64,000 nucleotides of DNA from Stenotrophomonas geniculata ATCC 19374 = JCM 13324 (GTDB lineage: Bacteria > Pseudomonadota > Gammaproteobacteria > Xanthomonadales > Xanthomonadaceae), in assembly GCF_001431625.1 (NCBI RefSeq), contig NZ_LLXT01000102.1, forward strand, positions 58,219 through 122,218, written 5' to 3'. The notes beneath the pieces were generated by a model. That model had not been told where the DNA came from. It saw nothing but the letters and a program-made list of their open reading frames with translations, and ran no database searches. How positions within the stretch are numbered: position 1 is the stretch's first letter; the number at the start of each line of letters is the position of its first letter. The position numbers were made by a program, and so were the translations under genes. Below, piece by piece: positions 22,662 through 31,154 of this stretch.

Positions 22662-22696
22662 TGGGTTGGGTATGTTGTTGATGGTGGGCCAACCCA
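22662..22696. other. Hairpin at the presumed right boundary
   Basis: TGGGTTGG (22662-22669) pairs with CCAACCCA (22689-22696). Within it TGGTGGGCC (22682-22690) matches nine bases of the tRNA 3' end at the left boundary; too short to prove an attR. From here to 22779 no gene is seen. Confidence 0.3.
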
Positions 22697-22779
22697 GTTC
22701 GCATGATCGACTGCCGGTCTCCTCCTCCCCGCGCGTTTGCCCTTTAGGGCAACATCTGGTCCGAACGCAAGGATCAAAC

Positions 22780-23409
22780 ATGCCCGGCACCCACGCCCCT
22801 GAAATCGAAGACAGCCGGCATCTGTTCGCCTGGTGCCTGGTGCGCTACGGCCAGGTTCCTGAAGCGCTGGCAATCGAACAGGCACGCCAACGCTATCCCG
22901 ACCAGGCCCCCGGCTGCGAGTACGAGCATGCACTGATCTTCCACGACGAGCCTTGGCACTGGGCGATGCTGCACGTGTTGGGTGAAGGGTACTGGCACCA
23001 GAACCCGGAACTGGCGCAGCCGTCGCTGGCATACGACACCGAGTCGGATGCGTTGTGCCTGGCTCGCGGTGAGTCGGTTCCCTTGCTGGATGAGAATGAG
23101 TATCTCGGTGCGCTTGCCCACGCCCGCCATATGCATGCGTGGACGCTGATCCATCAGGCAGGCATTGCTGAAGAGCAGGCGCAGCAGCAGGCGCTCGAAC
23201 ACTACGCCTACTTTCCGCCGCATCATCGTTGGCGGATGCGCGTCCACGATGCGCGTGCTGCATGGGGCGGCGTGATGGGTGCGCTGCACCTCGATGACTA
23301 CTGGTCGCAGCCGGAGCTGCATACGCCACCACAGGCCTATTGGCATGCGTCGCGTGCATTCGTTGCCGCAAATGGAATTCGCCTGCCGGGTGGTCCGGGA
23401 AGTGCCTGA
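22780..23409 (+). CDS. Conserved hypothetical protein, first core gene
   Basis: 209 residues from MPGTHAPEIED with AAGGA upstream. Rich in His, Trp and Tyr, all helical, soluble, without a signal peptide (HLFAWCLVRYGQVPEALAIE; HDEPWHWAMLHVLGEGYW). Composition returns to the GC-rich core style here. Function unknown. The stop codon is the loop of a strong inverted repeat shared with the convergent hydrolase gene. Confidence 0.7.
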   Translation: MPGTHAPEIEDSRHLFAWCLVRYGQVPEALAIEQARQRYPDQAPGCEYEHALIFHDEPWHWAMLHVLGEGYWHQNPELAQPSLAYDTESDALCLARGESVPLLDENEYLGALAHARHMHAWTLIHQAGIAEEQAQQQALEHYAYFPPHHRWRMRVHDARAAWGGVMGALHLDDYWSQPELHTPPQAYWHASRAFVAANGIRLPGGPGSA

Positions 23410-23421
23410 GGCACTTCCCGG
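23395..23421. terminator. Bidirectional terminator at convergent gene ends
   Basis: Twelve-bp perfect stem CCGGGAAGTGCC/GGCACTTCCCGG whose three-base loop is the TGA stop of the left gene. Serves both converging transcripts. Confidence 0.65.
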
Positions 23422-23432
23422 ATCCTTCACGA

Positions 23433-24263
23433 TCAGCTTTCCAGGAACGCCAGAAGGTCGGCGTTGATCCGGTCGGCATGCGTGGTCGGAATGCCGTGCG
23501 GCGCACCTTCGTAGGTGATCAGCGTGCCGTTCTTTACCAGCTTCGCGGAAAGGACGCCCGAGTCGGCATACGGGACCACCTGGTCGTCATCGCCATGGAT
23601 CACCAGCACAGGAATGGAAATGCCCTTCAGGTCTTCGGTGAAGTCGGTCTGGGAGAACGCCACGATGCCATCGTAGTGCGCCTTGGCCGAACCCTGCATG
23701 CCCTGCCGCCACCAGTTCCAGATGACCGCATCTGAAGGCTGCGCGCCGGGCCGGTTGTAACCGTAGAAGGGACCTGCGGGCACGTTGTGGTAGAACTGCG
23801 CGCGGTTGGCCGCCAGCTGCGCCTGGAAATCGTCGAAGACCTCCTTGGGCGTGCCCTGCGGGTTTGCCGCGGTCTTGACCATCAGCGGCGGCACCGAGCT
23901 GATCAGCACCGCTTTGGACACGTTCTTCTCGCCGTGGCGAGCGATGTAGCGGACCACCTGTCCACCGCCGGTGGAATGGCCCACATGCATCGCGCCGTGG
24001 GTACCCAGCTGCTCGACTACCGCCGCAACATCGTCCGCGTAGTGGTCCATGTCGTGGCCGTCCCACACCTGGCTGGAGCGGCCATGCCCGCGGCGGTCGT
24101 GGGCAACCACGCGATATCCCTTGTTGACGAAGAACAGCATCTGCGCGTCCCAGTCGTCGGCGCTGAGGGGCCAGCCATGATGGAAATGAATGACCTTGGC
24201 GTCGCGCGGGCCCCAATCCTTGTAGAAGATTTCGACGCCGTCTTTCGTAGTAACCGTAGCCAT
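23433..24263 (-). CDS. Alpha/beta hydrolase, non-haem chloroperoxidase-like
   Basis: 276 residues from MATVTTKDGVEIFYKDWG (ATG 24263). Family marks: HHGWPLSADDWDAQ (oxyanion region, about residue 30), DRRGHGRS, nucleophile Ser in GHSTGGG (about residue 98), acid Asp in HGDDDQVVP and His in GAPHGIPTTH near the end. Members hydrolyse esters or, with peroxide and acetate, halogenate. Divergent from a GlxA-like regulator 200 bp away, which may control it. Confidence 0.88.
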   Translation of the reverse strand: MATVTTKDGVEIFYKDWGPRDAKVIHFHHGWPLSADDWDAQMLFFVNKGYRVVAHDRRGHGRSSQVWDGHDMDHYADDVAAVVEQLGTHGAMHVGHSTGGGQVVRYIARHGEKNVSKAVLISSVPPLMVKTAANPQGTPKEVFDDFQAQLAANRAQFYHNVPAGPFYGYNRPGAQPSDAVIWNWWRQGMQGSAKAHYDGIVAFSQTDFTEDLKGISIPVLVIHGDDDQVVPYADSGVLSAKLVKNGTLITYEGAPHGIPTTHADRINADLLAFLES

Positions 24264-24463
24264 TTCCGGGTTCCTCGCAGTTGGGGTTGGGGGCGTCCTG
24301 CCTACCGGCAACCTTGCATCGGTGCAGGAGCAAGGACGCTGTCAGTGCGTGTTGCAGAAGTGGCCCCAGGGCGGCATTTCCTTCTATCCTGAGGCGGCCA
24401 TCACTCCGTCCGAATCCATTCTAGGAAGCGCTGCATCAATTGAAATTGGCGGAGGTGACATTC

Positions 24464-25462
24464 ATGGGTATCGAAACTGACAAGCGGATCGAAGTGGCCC
24501 TGCTGATCTATCCGGATTGCCAGATGGCGGCGATCCATGGCCTGACGGATCTGTTCCGGATTGCAAATGAGTGGGCGGCGTATCCCCACGAAGATGATCG
24601 GCGGTGTTCCCTGCGGGTAACGCATTGGCAGCTGGACCCGGTGTCGGCGCAAATGGAATGTTGCTGGGACAGCGATCCAGGCGAGGTGAACGCCCCCGCG
24701 TTCGTGATCTCGCCGCCCAGCGTCGCGATGCCCGAGCGGATGTCGGCGATGCCGCGTGAGGCGCAGTGGCTCAAGGAACTCCATGCCGGTGGCGCAATCA
24801 TGTGCTCGGTCTGCGCAGGGGCGTTCGTGCTCGCCCAGACCGGCCTGCTTGCGCGACGGCGGGTTACCACCCACTGGGCCTTTGCAGGGCTGCTCGCCAG
24901 CGCGCATCCCGATGTCCAGGTGACGACCGAGAATGTCGTCATCGATGACGGTGACGTCATTACCTCCGGGGCGATCCTCGCGTGGAATGATCTCGGCCTG
25001 CTGATCGTCGATCGCGTCATGGGCCCCAGTGTCATGCTGGCCACGGCCCGCTTCATGCTCAGTGACGGCATCCGGCAGGACCAGCGTCCCTTGCAGGGAT
25101 TCCAGCCCCGGCTCGATCACGATGATGCCGCCATCCTGGCGACCCAGCATCTGATCCTTGCAGAACCTGGGCTGCGCCACACCGTGGCCGGGCTTGCCCA
25201 ACGTGCCCATTTGACCGAACGAACATTCATCCGGCGCTTCCAGAAGGCCACGGAACGCAATCCCGCCGACTACATCCGTCAGGCCAGGATGGCCAAGGCC
25301 AAGGATGCGCTGCAGCTCGGCGATCTTCCCATCGCACAGGTGGCCTCGCGCCTGGGTTATGACGACGCAGCTTCATTCCGCAAGGCATTCCAGAGCGTTG
25401 TCGGCATGTCACCGTCCGCGTATCGCGATCACTTCCGGATCAGGCGGGGCGGGCAACGCTGA
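24464..25462 (+). CDS. GlxA-like regulator (DJ-1/PfpI domain plus AraC HTH)
   Basis: 332 residues from MGIETDKRIEVALLIYPD, chosen because GGAGG lies 7 bp upstream. The N-terminal half is a DJ-1/PfpI amidotransferase-like sensor with the nucleophile elbow MCSVCAGAFVLA; the C-terminal half has two AraC helix-turn-helices (VAGLAQRAHLTERTFIRRFQ and QVASRLGYDDAASFRKAF ending GMSPSAYR). Divergent from the hydrolase; probably its activator. Confidence 0.9.
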   Translation: MGIETDKRIEVALLIYPDCQMAAIHGLTDLFRIANEWAAYPHEDDRRCSLRVTHWQLDPVSAQMECCWDSDPGEVNAPAFVISPPSVAMPERMSAMPREAQWLKELHAGGAIMCSVCAGAFVLAQTGLLARRRVTTHWAFAGLLASAHPDVQVTTENVVIDDGDVITSGAILAWNDLGLLIVDRVMGPSVMLATARFMLSDGIRQDQRPLQGFQPRLDHDDAAILATQHLILAEPGLRHTVAGLAQRAHLTERTFIRRFQKATERNPADYIRQARMAKAKDALQLGDLPIAQVASRLGYDDAASFRKAFQSVVGMSPSAYRDHFRIRRGGQR

Positions 25463-25484
25463 GTCACGCCAGTGTTGATGCAAT

Positions 25485-25937
25485 GTGTCTCTTGTCAGTT
25501 CCCGGCACTTTCAGGAGGTGGCGCTTGGCATTTCAACTGCCACTACACGTTTCGCACTTGGAAAGTGTCTGGAAAAAGATATTGCGAGCTGGATTGATGA
25601 AGCCAAGCGTGCGAACAAGGCTGCTCGCGACGAGATGGAAGCATTTTCAGATTTCTTTCGGGAACATGGGCCAGAGGGTGTGCTGATAGCGCGAATCTGG
25701 ATGAAGGCATCTCACACGTATGATGAGAAAATCGAGCAGGCGCGCGAGACCATCCTGTTGTGGAATGAACAGGCTGGCGCATTTTCGGAAGAACTCCTAC
25801 AGGAGGATCTCAGGATTCCAGTAATGGATCTTCCAATGCACCTGATTGAGTTGCGCAACAAACTGCTCGATGAAGTTACGTCTGCAACGCACTGGTCAAC
25901 ACACATGAATCAGCTGCTGAAGGACCTGACACGATAA
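25485..25937 (+). CDS. Hypothetical helical protein, AT-rich island
   Basis: 150 residues from a GTG at 25485; the start is uncertain because the only good AGGAGG (25513-25518) lies inside the frame without a start codon after it. Almost all helical and charged (KDIASWIDEAKRANKAARDE). Base composition is lower in GC than both neighbours, suggesting transfer. No family recognised. It is not coupled to the flanking genes. Confidence 0.5.
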   Translation: MSLVSSRHFQEVALGISTATTRFALGKCLEKDIASWIDEAKRANKAARDEMEAFSDFFREHGPEGVLIARIWMKASHTYDEKIEQARETILLWNEQAGAFSEELLQEDLRIPVMDLPMHLIELRNKLLDEVTSATHWSTHMNQLLKDLTR

Positions 25938-26005
25938 TGGCGGCTCGCCACCCGCGCGCTCATTGCTCTTGACAGACCACCCTGCCGGAGTGGACCTTTC
26001 CCGGC

Positions 26006-26425
26006 ATGACTATCGATATCGAATCGCTCAGCCTGCGGGAGCTGGGCGCCTTGGTGGTTGCCGCTGAACAGCGCAGGCAGCTCATTTCCAGCCGTCGTCC
26101 GGCCAGTGCGGTGCGCCGCATGCTGAAGGCGGCGGCCGCCGAAGCGGGCTATACGCTCGAAGAACTCTTTGGCGATGCGTCCGTCGAAGAACCCGCGACG
26201 CCGCGGAAATCCAGCCGCCGCAAAGCCGGCAAGGTCGCTGCCAAATACCGCGACCCGGAATACAAGCGCCTGACCTGGTCCGGCCGCGGGCGCATGCCGC
26301 GCTGGCTGGCCGCCAAGGTCCAGAAGGGCCACAAGGTGACGGATTTCCTGATTCCCGGCCTGGCCCGTCCAACCGCGCGCAAGGGAAGCCCGATCGGCCA
26401 GCGCACCGTGTTCAAGAAGGACTGA
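26006..26425 (+). CDS. H-NS family nucleoid-associated protein
   Basis: 139 residues. N-terminal oligomerisation helix (SLSLRELGALVVAAEQRRQL), a basic linker (PRKSSRRKAGKVAAK), and the H-NS DNA-binding motif: KYRDPEYKRLTWSGRGRMPRW with the W-x-GRGR-x-P core (AT-hook-like loop) and WLAAKVQKG. Expected to bind AT-rich DNA and silence acquired genes, such as the two mobile elements to the left. Adjacent to an AT-rich orphan gene. Confidence 0.88.
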   Translation: MTIDIESLSLRELGALVVAAEQRRQLISSRRPASAVRRMLKAAAAEAGYTLEELFGDASVEEPATPRKSSRRKAGKVAAKYRDPEYKRLTWSGRGRMPRWLAAKVQKGHKVTDFLIPGLARPTARKGSPIGQRTVFKKD

Positions 26426-26504
26426 GGCCCGCAGGGCGACGCCTGCCGCGCCCGTGTCCGCTTCACGCTACCCTGCAGGGGTCCGCACTGGAGGGAGGCA
26501 CGCA

Positions 26505-26930
26505 ATGGCACATAACGGCAGCACGGCGATCGCGCCGAGGGTCCTGTACGTCGCGGGGGCGGCAGCGGTGCTGATCAGCCTGTTGGCCTGGTCGGTGGAA
26601 TGGAGTGGGCTGGCCTATGTCTGCCCTTACTGCCGCGTGCAGCGCACCGTCATCGGCGTGCTGGGTCTACTGATGATGTCTGCACGGCCGGGTGGCGTCG
26701 TCGTGCCGTGGCTTTCGAACGCGATGGGTGGTTTCGCGTTCGTGGTCGCGGCGATGCAGCACTTCAACGGCTGGAAGCGAATCTCCGCCGGCGAATTCAG
26801 CTTCAATGCCCAGTGGTACATCGACCCATGGCTGCTGTCCGGCTGCGCGATGCTGATCCTGGTGGCACAGCTGATGCTGGTGCAGGCCGCCTGCCGGCGC
26901 CCGGTGCACGCCGCTCTGGAGGCCGCATGA
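26505..26930 (+). CDS. DsbB-like membrane protein with periplasmic CPYC
   Basis: 141 residues from the ATG at 26505 (GAGGGAGG ribosome site). Four hydrophobic helices; after the first comes YVCPYCRVQRT, a Cys-x-x-Cys followed by Arg as in DsbB-type quinone-linked disulphide oxidases (family motif CxLCxxQR). The second cysteine pair of classical DsbB is not present; only a Cys in LLSGCAM and one near the C-terminus are seen. Overlaps the next gene, an exported protein, by 4 bp, so the two probably act together. Role in thiol redox is inferred. Confidence 0.55.
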   Translation: MAHNGSTAIAPRVLYVAGAAAVLISLLAWSVEWSGLAYVCPYCRVQRTVIGVLGLLMMSARPGGVVVPWLSNAMGGFAFVVAAMQHFNGWKRISAGEFSFNAQWYIDPWLLSGCAMLILVAQLMLVQAACRRPVHAALEAA

Positions 26931-27616
26931 TGCGCCCTGCCTGCGCGCTGGTCCTGCTGATTGCATTCCACAGCATTCCGGCGCGTGCGGCCGAAGATGC
27001 CGGAGCGCCCAAGCGGCCTTCGGTGGAAACCCTGCAGCGCCTGATCGTGGACAAGGCTCCGCAGACGCGGATCGGGACGCCCGACAACGAGCGCATCACC
27101 GCGCGTCGCATCGATATCGTCGATGACCAGGGCGTGATCCGCATGACGCTGTCCGGGAAGACGCCGGCGCCGATCATCGATGGCATCCAGTACAAGCGCG
27201 CCTTCAACGTGGCCGGCATGGTGCTGTACGACGACAAGGGCAGCGAGCGCGGTGGTTTCGGCACCGCTGATGTCGACGGCGGCATGGCGGTGCTGGCGCT
27301 GGATCATCCGGCGATGGATGCGATCGGATGGCGGGTGTCTCCCGATGGCCAAGTGAGCTTCTCGATCAACCAGGCACCGAAGCTGATACGCGAACCCGCG
27401 CTCGGGAATGCGTTGATTCCCGGTGTGCAGGCGCCGACCCGCATCGGCCTGGTGGTCGGCGCCGATGGAACGCCGGCCATTGCACTGAATGACAAGGCGG
27501 ATCGGCCGCGACTGCGGTTGACCGTCACGCCGGAGGGCTACGGGGCAATCGAGTTCCTCGATGCGCAGGGCAAGGTGGTCCACACGCTGGCGCCGGAGGC
27601 GGAGCTCCGTCGCTAG
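26927..27616 (+). CDS. Exported protein of unknown function
   Basis: 229 residues; signal peptide MMRPACALVLLIAFHSIPARA then a mature domain of repeated short beta units (RIDIVDDQGVIRMTLSG, GMVLYDDKGSERGGFG, RIGLVVGADGTPAIALND). The repeats look like a beta-helix or sandwich. Coupled to the DsbB-like gene before it. ATG at 26927 or 26930. No known family assigned. Confidence 0.65.
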   Translation: MMRPACALVLLIAFHSIPARAAEDAGAPKRPSVETLQRLIVDKAPQTRIGTPDNERITARRIDIVDDQGVIRMTLSGKTPAPIIDGIQYKRAFNVAGMVLYDDKGSERGGFGTADVDGGMAVLALDHPAMDAIGWRVSPDGQVSFSINQAPKLIREPALGNALIPGVQAPTRIGLVVGADGTPAIALNDKADRPRLRLTVTPEGYGAIEFLDAQGKVVHTLAPEAELRR

Positions 27617-27640
27617 CGTGGCGAGCCTGCTGGCCGGTAC

Positions 27641-28033
27641 CTATGCGCCGCGTCCCCGGCCGTCGATGCTGTAGCGCCCGGCTCCAGTGCAGGCCAGCAA
27701 CAGGAAGCCACCGGCCAGGCCCAGATTCTTCAGGAACATGATCTGCTGGGTCTGGTCGCCGAAGTTGTGGTGGAAGATGAAGGCGGTGACCAGGCTGAAG
27801 CCCACCAGGACGATCGATACCAGCCGGGTCTGGAAGCCGAGCAGGATGCACAGGCCGCTGCCGATCTCGAAGGCGATGGTCGGCCACAGCAGGATGCCGG
27901 GCACTCCCATTGCTTCCATGTAGCCCTGGGTACCACTGAGGTCGCCAAGCTTGCCCAGGCCGGAGACGAGGAACAGTGCCATCAGCAGGATGCGCGCAAG
28001 CAGGAAAGCAAGCGAGTGCGAGGAAGTGCTCAC
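27641..28033 (-). CDS. DoxX-family membrane protein
   Basis: 130 residues from a GTG start with AAGGA upstream. Four membrane helices and DoxX-type words: RILLMALFLVSGLGKL, GVPGILLWPTIAFEIGSG, then a HHNF loop and FLKNLGLAGGFLLL. DoxX proteins are small inner-membrane proteins linked to redox or sulphur stress. It reads convergently against the exported-protein gene. Confidence 0.85.
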   Translation of the reverse strand: MSTSSHSLAFLLARILLMALFLVSGLGKLGDLSGTQGYMEAMGVPGILLWPTIAFEIGSGLCILLGFQTRLVSIVLVGFSLVTAFIFHHNFGDQTQQIMFLKNLGLAGGFLLLACTGAGRYSIDGRGRGA

Positions 28034-28164
28034 AGTGAAGTCCTTGAGGGTGTCCGACCCCCGCGATCGGAGCCCACAGGCAGTGAAGCCCGTGTATACA
28101 CGACACGGCTGCCTTCCGGTTTCCCGCGCGGCCGGGGGACCTTCGAATGCCGAAGGAGGCTGCC

Positions 28165-28833
28165 TCAGTCATCCTTTGGTGATGGTGCGTCTGTGCTTTG
28201 CCGGAACACCTGCAGCTGCGCGGCAAACGCACGCTGGTAGGCGGGGCGTTGCGTTGCACGGCCCACATAGGCAGCCACCTTCGGGTATTCGTCGAGGAGG
28301 CCGCTGCTCTTCAGGCGCAGCAGCACCGAGACCATCATCAGGTCGCCCACGCTGAAGTCGCCATCCAGCCACGCCGCCGTGCCCAACCACGCAGACAGCT
28401 GCGAGAGACGCATCCGCACGCGCTCGTCCAGCATCACCAGCCGCTGTGAATACCAAGGCAGTTCGCGTTCCAGCACCCAGGCCATCGAGCGTTCGACGAT
28501 GGGCGGTTCCACCGTGTTCAACGCAGCGAAAACCCACATGATCGCGCGCATGCGTGCGTCCGGATCAGCGGGGAGCAGGCCGGCATGCTGTTCGGCCAGG
28601 TGCAGGACGATTGCGCCGGATTCGAACAGGACCTGGTCGCCGTTCTGCCAGGTGGGGATCTGCCCGAAGGGGTTGCGCGCCAGGTGGACGGGCTGCTTCA
28701 GCTCGGCAAAGCTGAGCAGCTGCACGTCATAGGGCACGGCCAGTTCCTCCAGCGCCCAGCGTACGCGCATGTCACGGGCCAGGCCCTGGCCGCGGTCGGG
28801 AGAGGTGGCGAAGGCGGTGAGGATCGGGCACAT
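28165..28833 (-). CDS. Glutathione S-transferase family protein
   Basis: 222 residues from MCPILTAFATSPDRGQGLARDM (ATG 28833; the frame is open far upstream without purpose). Thioredoxin-like N-domain with NPFGQIPTWQNGDQVLFESGAI, the cis-Pro and Glu/Ser glutathione-binding site, then an all-helical C-domain (FSVGDLMMVSVLLRL as N-capping box). A conjugating or peroxide-reducing enzyme; substrate unknown. Confidence 0.88.
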   Translation of the reverse strand: MCPILTAFATSPDRGQGLARDMRVRWALEELAVPYDVQLLSFAELKQPVHLARNPFGQIPTWQNGDQVLFESGAIVLHLAEQHAGLLPADPDARMRAIMWVFAALNTVEPPIVERSMAWVLERELPWYSQRLVMLDERVRMRLSQLSAWLGTAAWLDGDFSVGDLMMVSVLLRLKSSGLLDEYPKVAAYVGRATQRPAYQRAFAAQLQVFRQSTDAPSPKDD

Positions 28834-28960
28834 CGGGGCACTCCTGCAGGCTGAAAGACCCGCCTTTCCTTCTCCGACGAACGATGGGGCGGGAAATCGA
28901 CAACCTTCCCGGGGCGCCGGGCGATACACTGCCCGCCACCCATCAATCCTGTGCCTCCTC

Positions 28961-29377
28961 ATGTGGCAGCGCCGCACCTCCCTGGCCGAACTGCAGCGGC
29001 AACGCGATGTGCTGCAGGCTGAGATGGATGCGGACGCCCAGCGACGGGTCTCACGGCTTCCGCCGGATGATCTCGTGGCAGCGCTGATGCCGCAGGCGCA
29101 CCGGCTCCAGGAGCTCAATCAGCTGATCCTGCGGGCTACACCGCCGCGTGAACTGATGAAGCGCCTGAAGGCGCTTGAGCGACAGCTGCTCGAACCCGGT
29201 GCACAGAGCGCAGGCGTGCGGAAGGAGCTGGAAGATGAACTGCGCGATCTGCACCTGTACTTCAGCAATCCGCGCCGTCGCCCCTTGACGGCGAAGGTCC
29301 TGCTGATCCTGTTGGCCAGCGTTCTGGCCGCCTTGTTCCTGCCGGGGCTGCTTGTGGACCTGCTGGTCGCTCTCTAG
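28961..29377 (+). CDS. Hypothetical protein with C-terminal membrane helix
   Basis: 138 residues from MWQRRTSLAELQRQRD. The first 100 residues are a charged coiled coil, and the end (KVLLILLASVLAALFLPGLLVDLL) is a membrane anchor. Probably tail-anchored in the inner membrane. No family recognised; converges on the AraC gene with 7 bp between them. Confidence 0.6.
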   Translation: MWQRRTSLAELQRQRDVLQAEMDADAQRRVSRLPPDDLVAALMPQAHRLQELNQLILRATPPRELMKRLKALERQLLEPGAQSAGVRKELEDELRDLHLYFSNPRRRPLTAKVLLILLASVLAALFLPGLLVDLLVAL

Positions 29378-29384
29378 GCCGCGC

Positions 29385-30188
29385 TCACCCCGCCCGATGC
29401 AGCTTCCTGTACTGATCCGGCGTGCACTGCGCGTGCCGCTTGAACATTTCGGCGAAGGCGCTGACGCCGGAATAGCCCAGCTCTTCGGCGATCCGGCTGA
29501 TCGGCCGGCGTGTACACAGCGCCTCGGTGGCGCGCACGAACTTCACCCGCCCACGCCAGTCGCCCAGCGACATGCCCAGTTCGCTGCGTGCCAGGCGCTC
29601 CAGCTTGCGCACGCTCATGTGGTGCCGCCGCGCGATCTCGGCAACCGATTCGGCCGCCGACAGGTGTTCCTCCATGTACGCCATCACCTGCTTCAAGGCA
29701 TCGCTGCTGGCGATCGGAAGGAAACTGGGCAGCACAGCGGCATTGACGATCTGGTCGATCACCACGGCGGCCATGCGCCGCTGGACCGGTGTCTGCGGAT
29801 CGGTCACGCCCTGTCGTGCCAGTTCATGCAGCAGTTCGCGCAGCAGCGGGCTGACTTCCAGCGCACTGCAACGCGTGGGCAGCCGGCGTGAAAGCGCCGC
29901 CGACAGATAGGCCGAGCGGTAGGCCAGCTGCGAGCGGTTGCGTGAATAGTGCGCCATTCCTGGTGGAATCCAGATCGCGTAGTGCGGCGGCGACACCATC
30001 CACTCGCCGTCGATCTTCATCTCCATCACCCCCTGCGCGACGAAGTTGAACTGACCCCACGGATGGCTGTGCGTGCCCCAGTCCGTGGGCTCCATCGCGC
30101 CCTGCCGGAAGTAGATCGGGCCGGGCAGCTGGCGGAAGGTGGGGATCGGCTCCATCGATTGCCGCAAGCCGGGGTCGGGGTGGCGCAT
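29385..30188 (-). CDS. AraC-family regulator
   Basis: 267 residues if started at the ATG 30188 (MRHPDPGLRQ); an ATG at 30230 is possible but overlaps a palindrome and leaves only 22 bp to the divergent gene. N-terminal cupin (THSHPWGQFNFVAQGVM...WIPPGMAH) and C-terminal AraC HTH pair (SVAEIARRHHMSVRKLERL; RISRIAEELGYSGVSAFAEMFKR, ending TPDQYRK). Probably regulates the divergent EamA exporter. Confidence 0.88.
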   Translation of the reverse strand: MRHPDPGLRQSMEPIPTFRQLPGPIYFRQGAMEPTDWGTHSHPWGQFNFVAQGVMEMKIDGEWMVSPPHYAIWIPPGMAHYSRNRSQLAYRSAYLSAALSRRLPTRCSALEVSPLLRELLHELARQGVTDPQTPVQRRMAAVVIDQIVNAAVLPSFLPIASSDALKQVMAYMEEHLSAAESVAEIARRHHMSVRKLERLARSELGMSLGDWRGRVKFVRATEALCTRRPISRIAEELGYSGVSAFAEMFKRHAQCTPDQYRKLHRAG

Positions 30189-30214
30189 TTTCGGGATGTC
30201 CTCAATATACGCCA

Positions 30215-30224
30215 AGCGTACGCT
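30215..30224. promoter_or_regulatory. Palindrome between AraC regulator and exporter
   Basis: AGCGTACGCT, a perfect 10-bp palindrome in the 64-bp divergent intergenic region; candidate operator for the AraC protein. Confidence 0.35.
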
Positions 30225-30252
30225 GGCCATTCCCCCACGTACACCTGCACGC

Positions 30253-31146
30253 GTGAACTATCTCTTTCCGATCCTCGCCTGCCTGCTGTGGGGCGCGAAC
30301 ACCGTCGTGACCAAGCTTGCTTCGGGCTCGGTCGGTCCCATCGATATCGGCTTCTTCCGCTGGCTGGTCGCGGCGGTGGTCCTGCTGCCATTCGCGCTGC
30401 CGCGGCTGCGCGGCAATCTGCCGACCGTGCGCGCCAACCTCGGGCGCTTCCTGGTGCTGGGCTGCCTGGGTGGGGTGATGTACCAGTGCCTGGCCTACCA
30501 TGCGGCGCACTTCACCTCGGCCATCAACATGGGGGTGATCCAGGCGCTGATTCCGTTGATCGCGCTGGCGCTGTCACGCGTGTTCATGGGCCATCCGGTG
30601 CGTGGTACTTCCATTCTTGGCGCGGTGATCTCCACCGCCGGCGTAGTGGCGGTGGTATCGCAGGGCGACCTGGCACGGTTGGCGGCGCAGGGCCTGAACC
30701 GCGGAGACGCGATCATGCTGATCGGCGCATTGGCCTTCGCCGCCTACAACGTGCTGATGCAGCGCTGGAAGATTCCGCTGTCGGTGCTGGAGTCGCTGTT
30801 CCTGCAGGCCACGGCGGCCTCGCTGATCCTGCTGCCACTGCAGTTGCTGGTCGGTACCGGGGTGAGCAATCTGACCGCCGTCGGTTGCATCGGCTTCGCG
30901 GCGGTCTGTGCCTCGATCCTGGCGCCGCTGACCTGGATGACCGGACTTTCACGTCTGGGCGCTGCGCGCGTCTCTGGCTTCTTCAACCTGGTGCCGATCG
31001 TGACCGCCGCGCTGGCCGTGCTGCTGTTGGGCGAATCGCTCAGTGGCTGGGTACTGGGCGGTGGCCTGCTGGCGGTGTCCGGCGTGGTATTCGCCGAGTA
31101 CAGCGCCAGGCGCGCTGCTGCGGTGCCGAGCGAGCAGCCCGCCTAG
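30253..31146 (+). CDS. EamA/DMT-family exporter
   Basis: 297 residues from a GTG (MNYLFPILACLLWGANTVVT). Ten membrane helices in two EamA halves; typical words LLWGANTV, FFRWLVAA, YAALHFTSAI-like YHAAHFTSAIN, and in the second half GDAIMLIGALAFAAYNVL and LGESLSGWVLGGGLLAVSGV. Drug/metabolite transporter that probably exports amino acids or metabolites. Divergent from the AraC regulator. Confidence 0.88.
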   Translation: MNYLFPILACLLWGANTVVTKLASGSVGPIDIGFFRWLVAAVVLLPFALPRLRGNLPTVRANLGRFLVLGCLGGVMYQCLAYHAAHFTSAINMGVIQALIPLIALALSRVFMGHPVRGTSILGAVISTAGVVAVVSQGDLARLAAQGLNRGDAIMLIGALAFAAYNVLMQRWKIPLSVLESLFLQATAASLILLPLQLLVGTGVSNLTAVGCIGFAAVCASILAPLTWMTGLSRLGAARVSGFFNLVPIVTAALAVLLLGESLSGWVLGGGLLAVSGVVFAEYSARRAAAVPSEQPA

Positions 31147-31154
31147 GGCTTCGG

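Noticed and set aside
22682..22690. TGGTGGGCC as attR of the satellite
   Set aside because: Only nine bases match the tRNA 3' end; useful as a hint but not evidence of an att repeat.
22349..23506. 385-codon minus-strand frame
   Set aside because: Antisense of the 22780-23409 gene and the satellite boundary; Arg/Pro/His-rich shadow.
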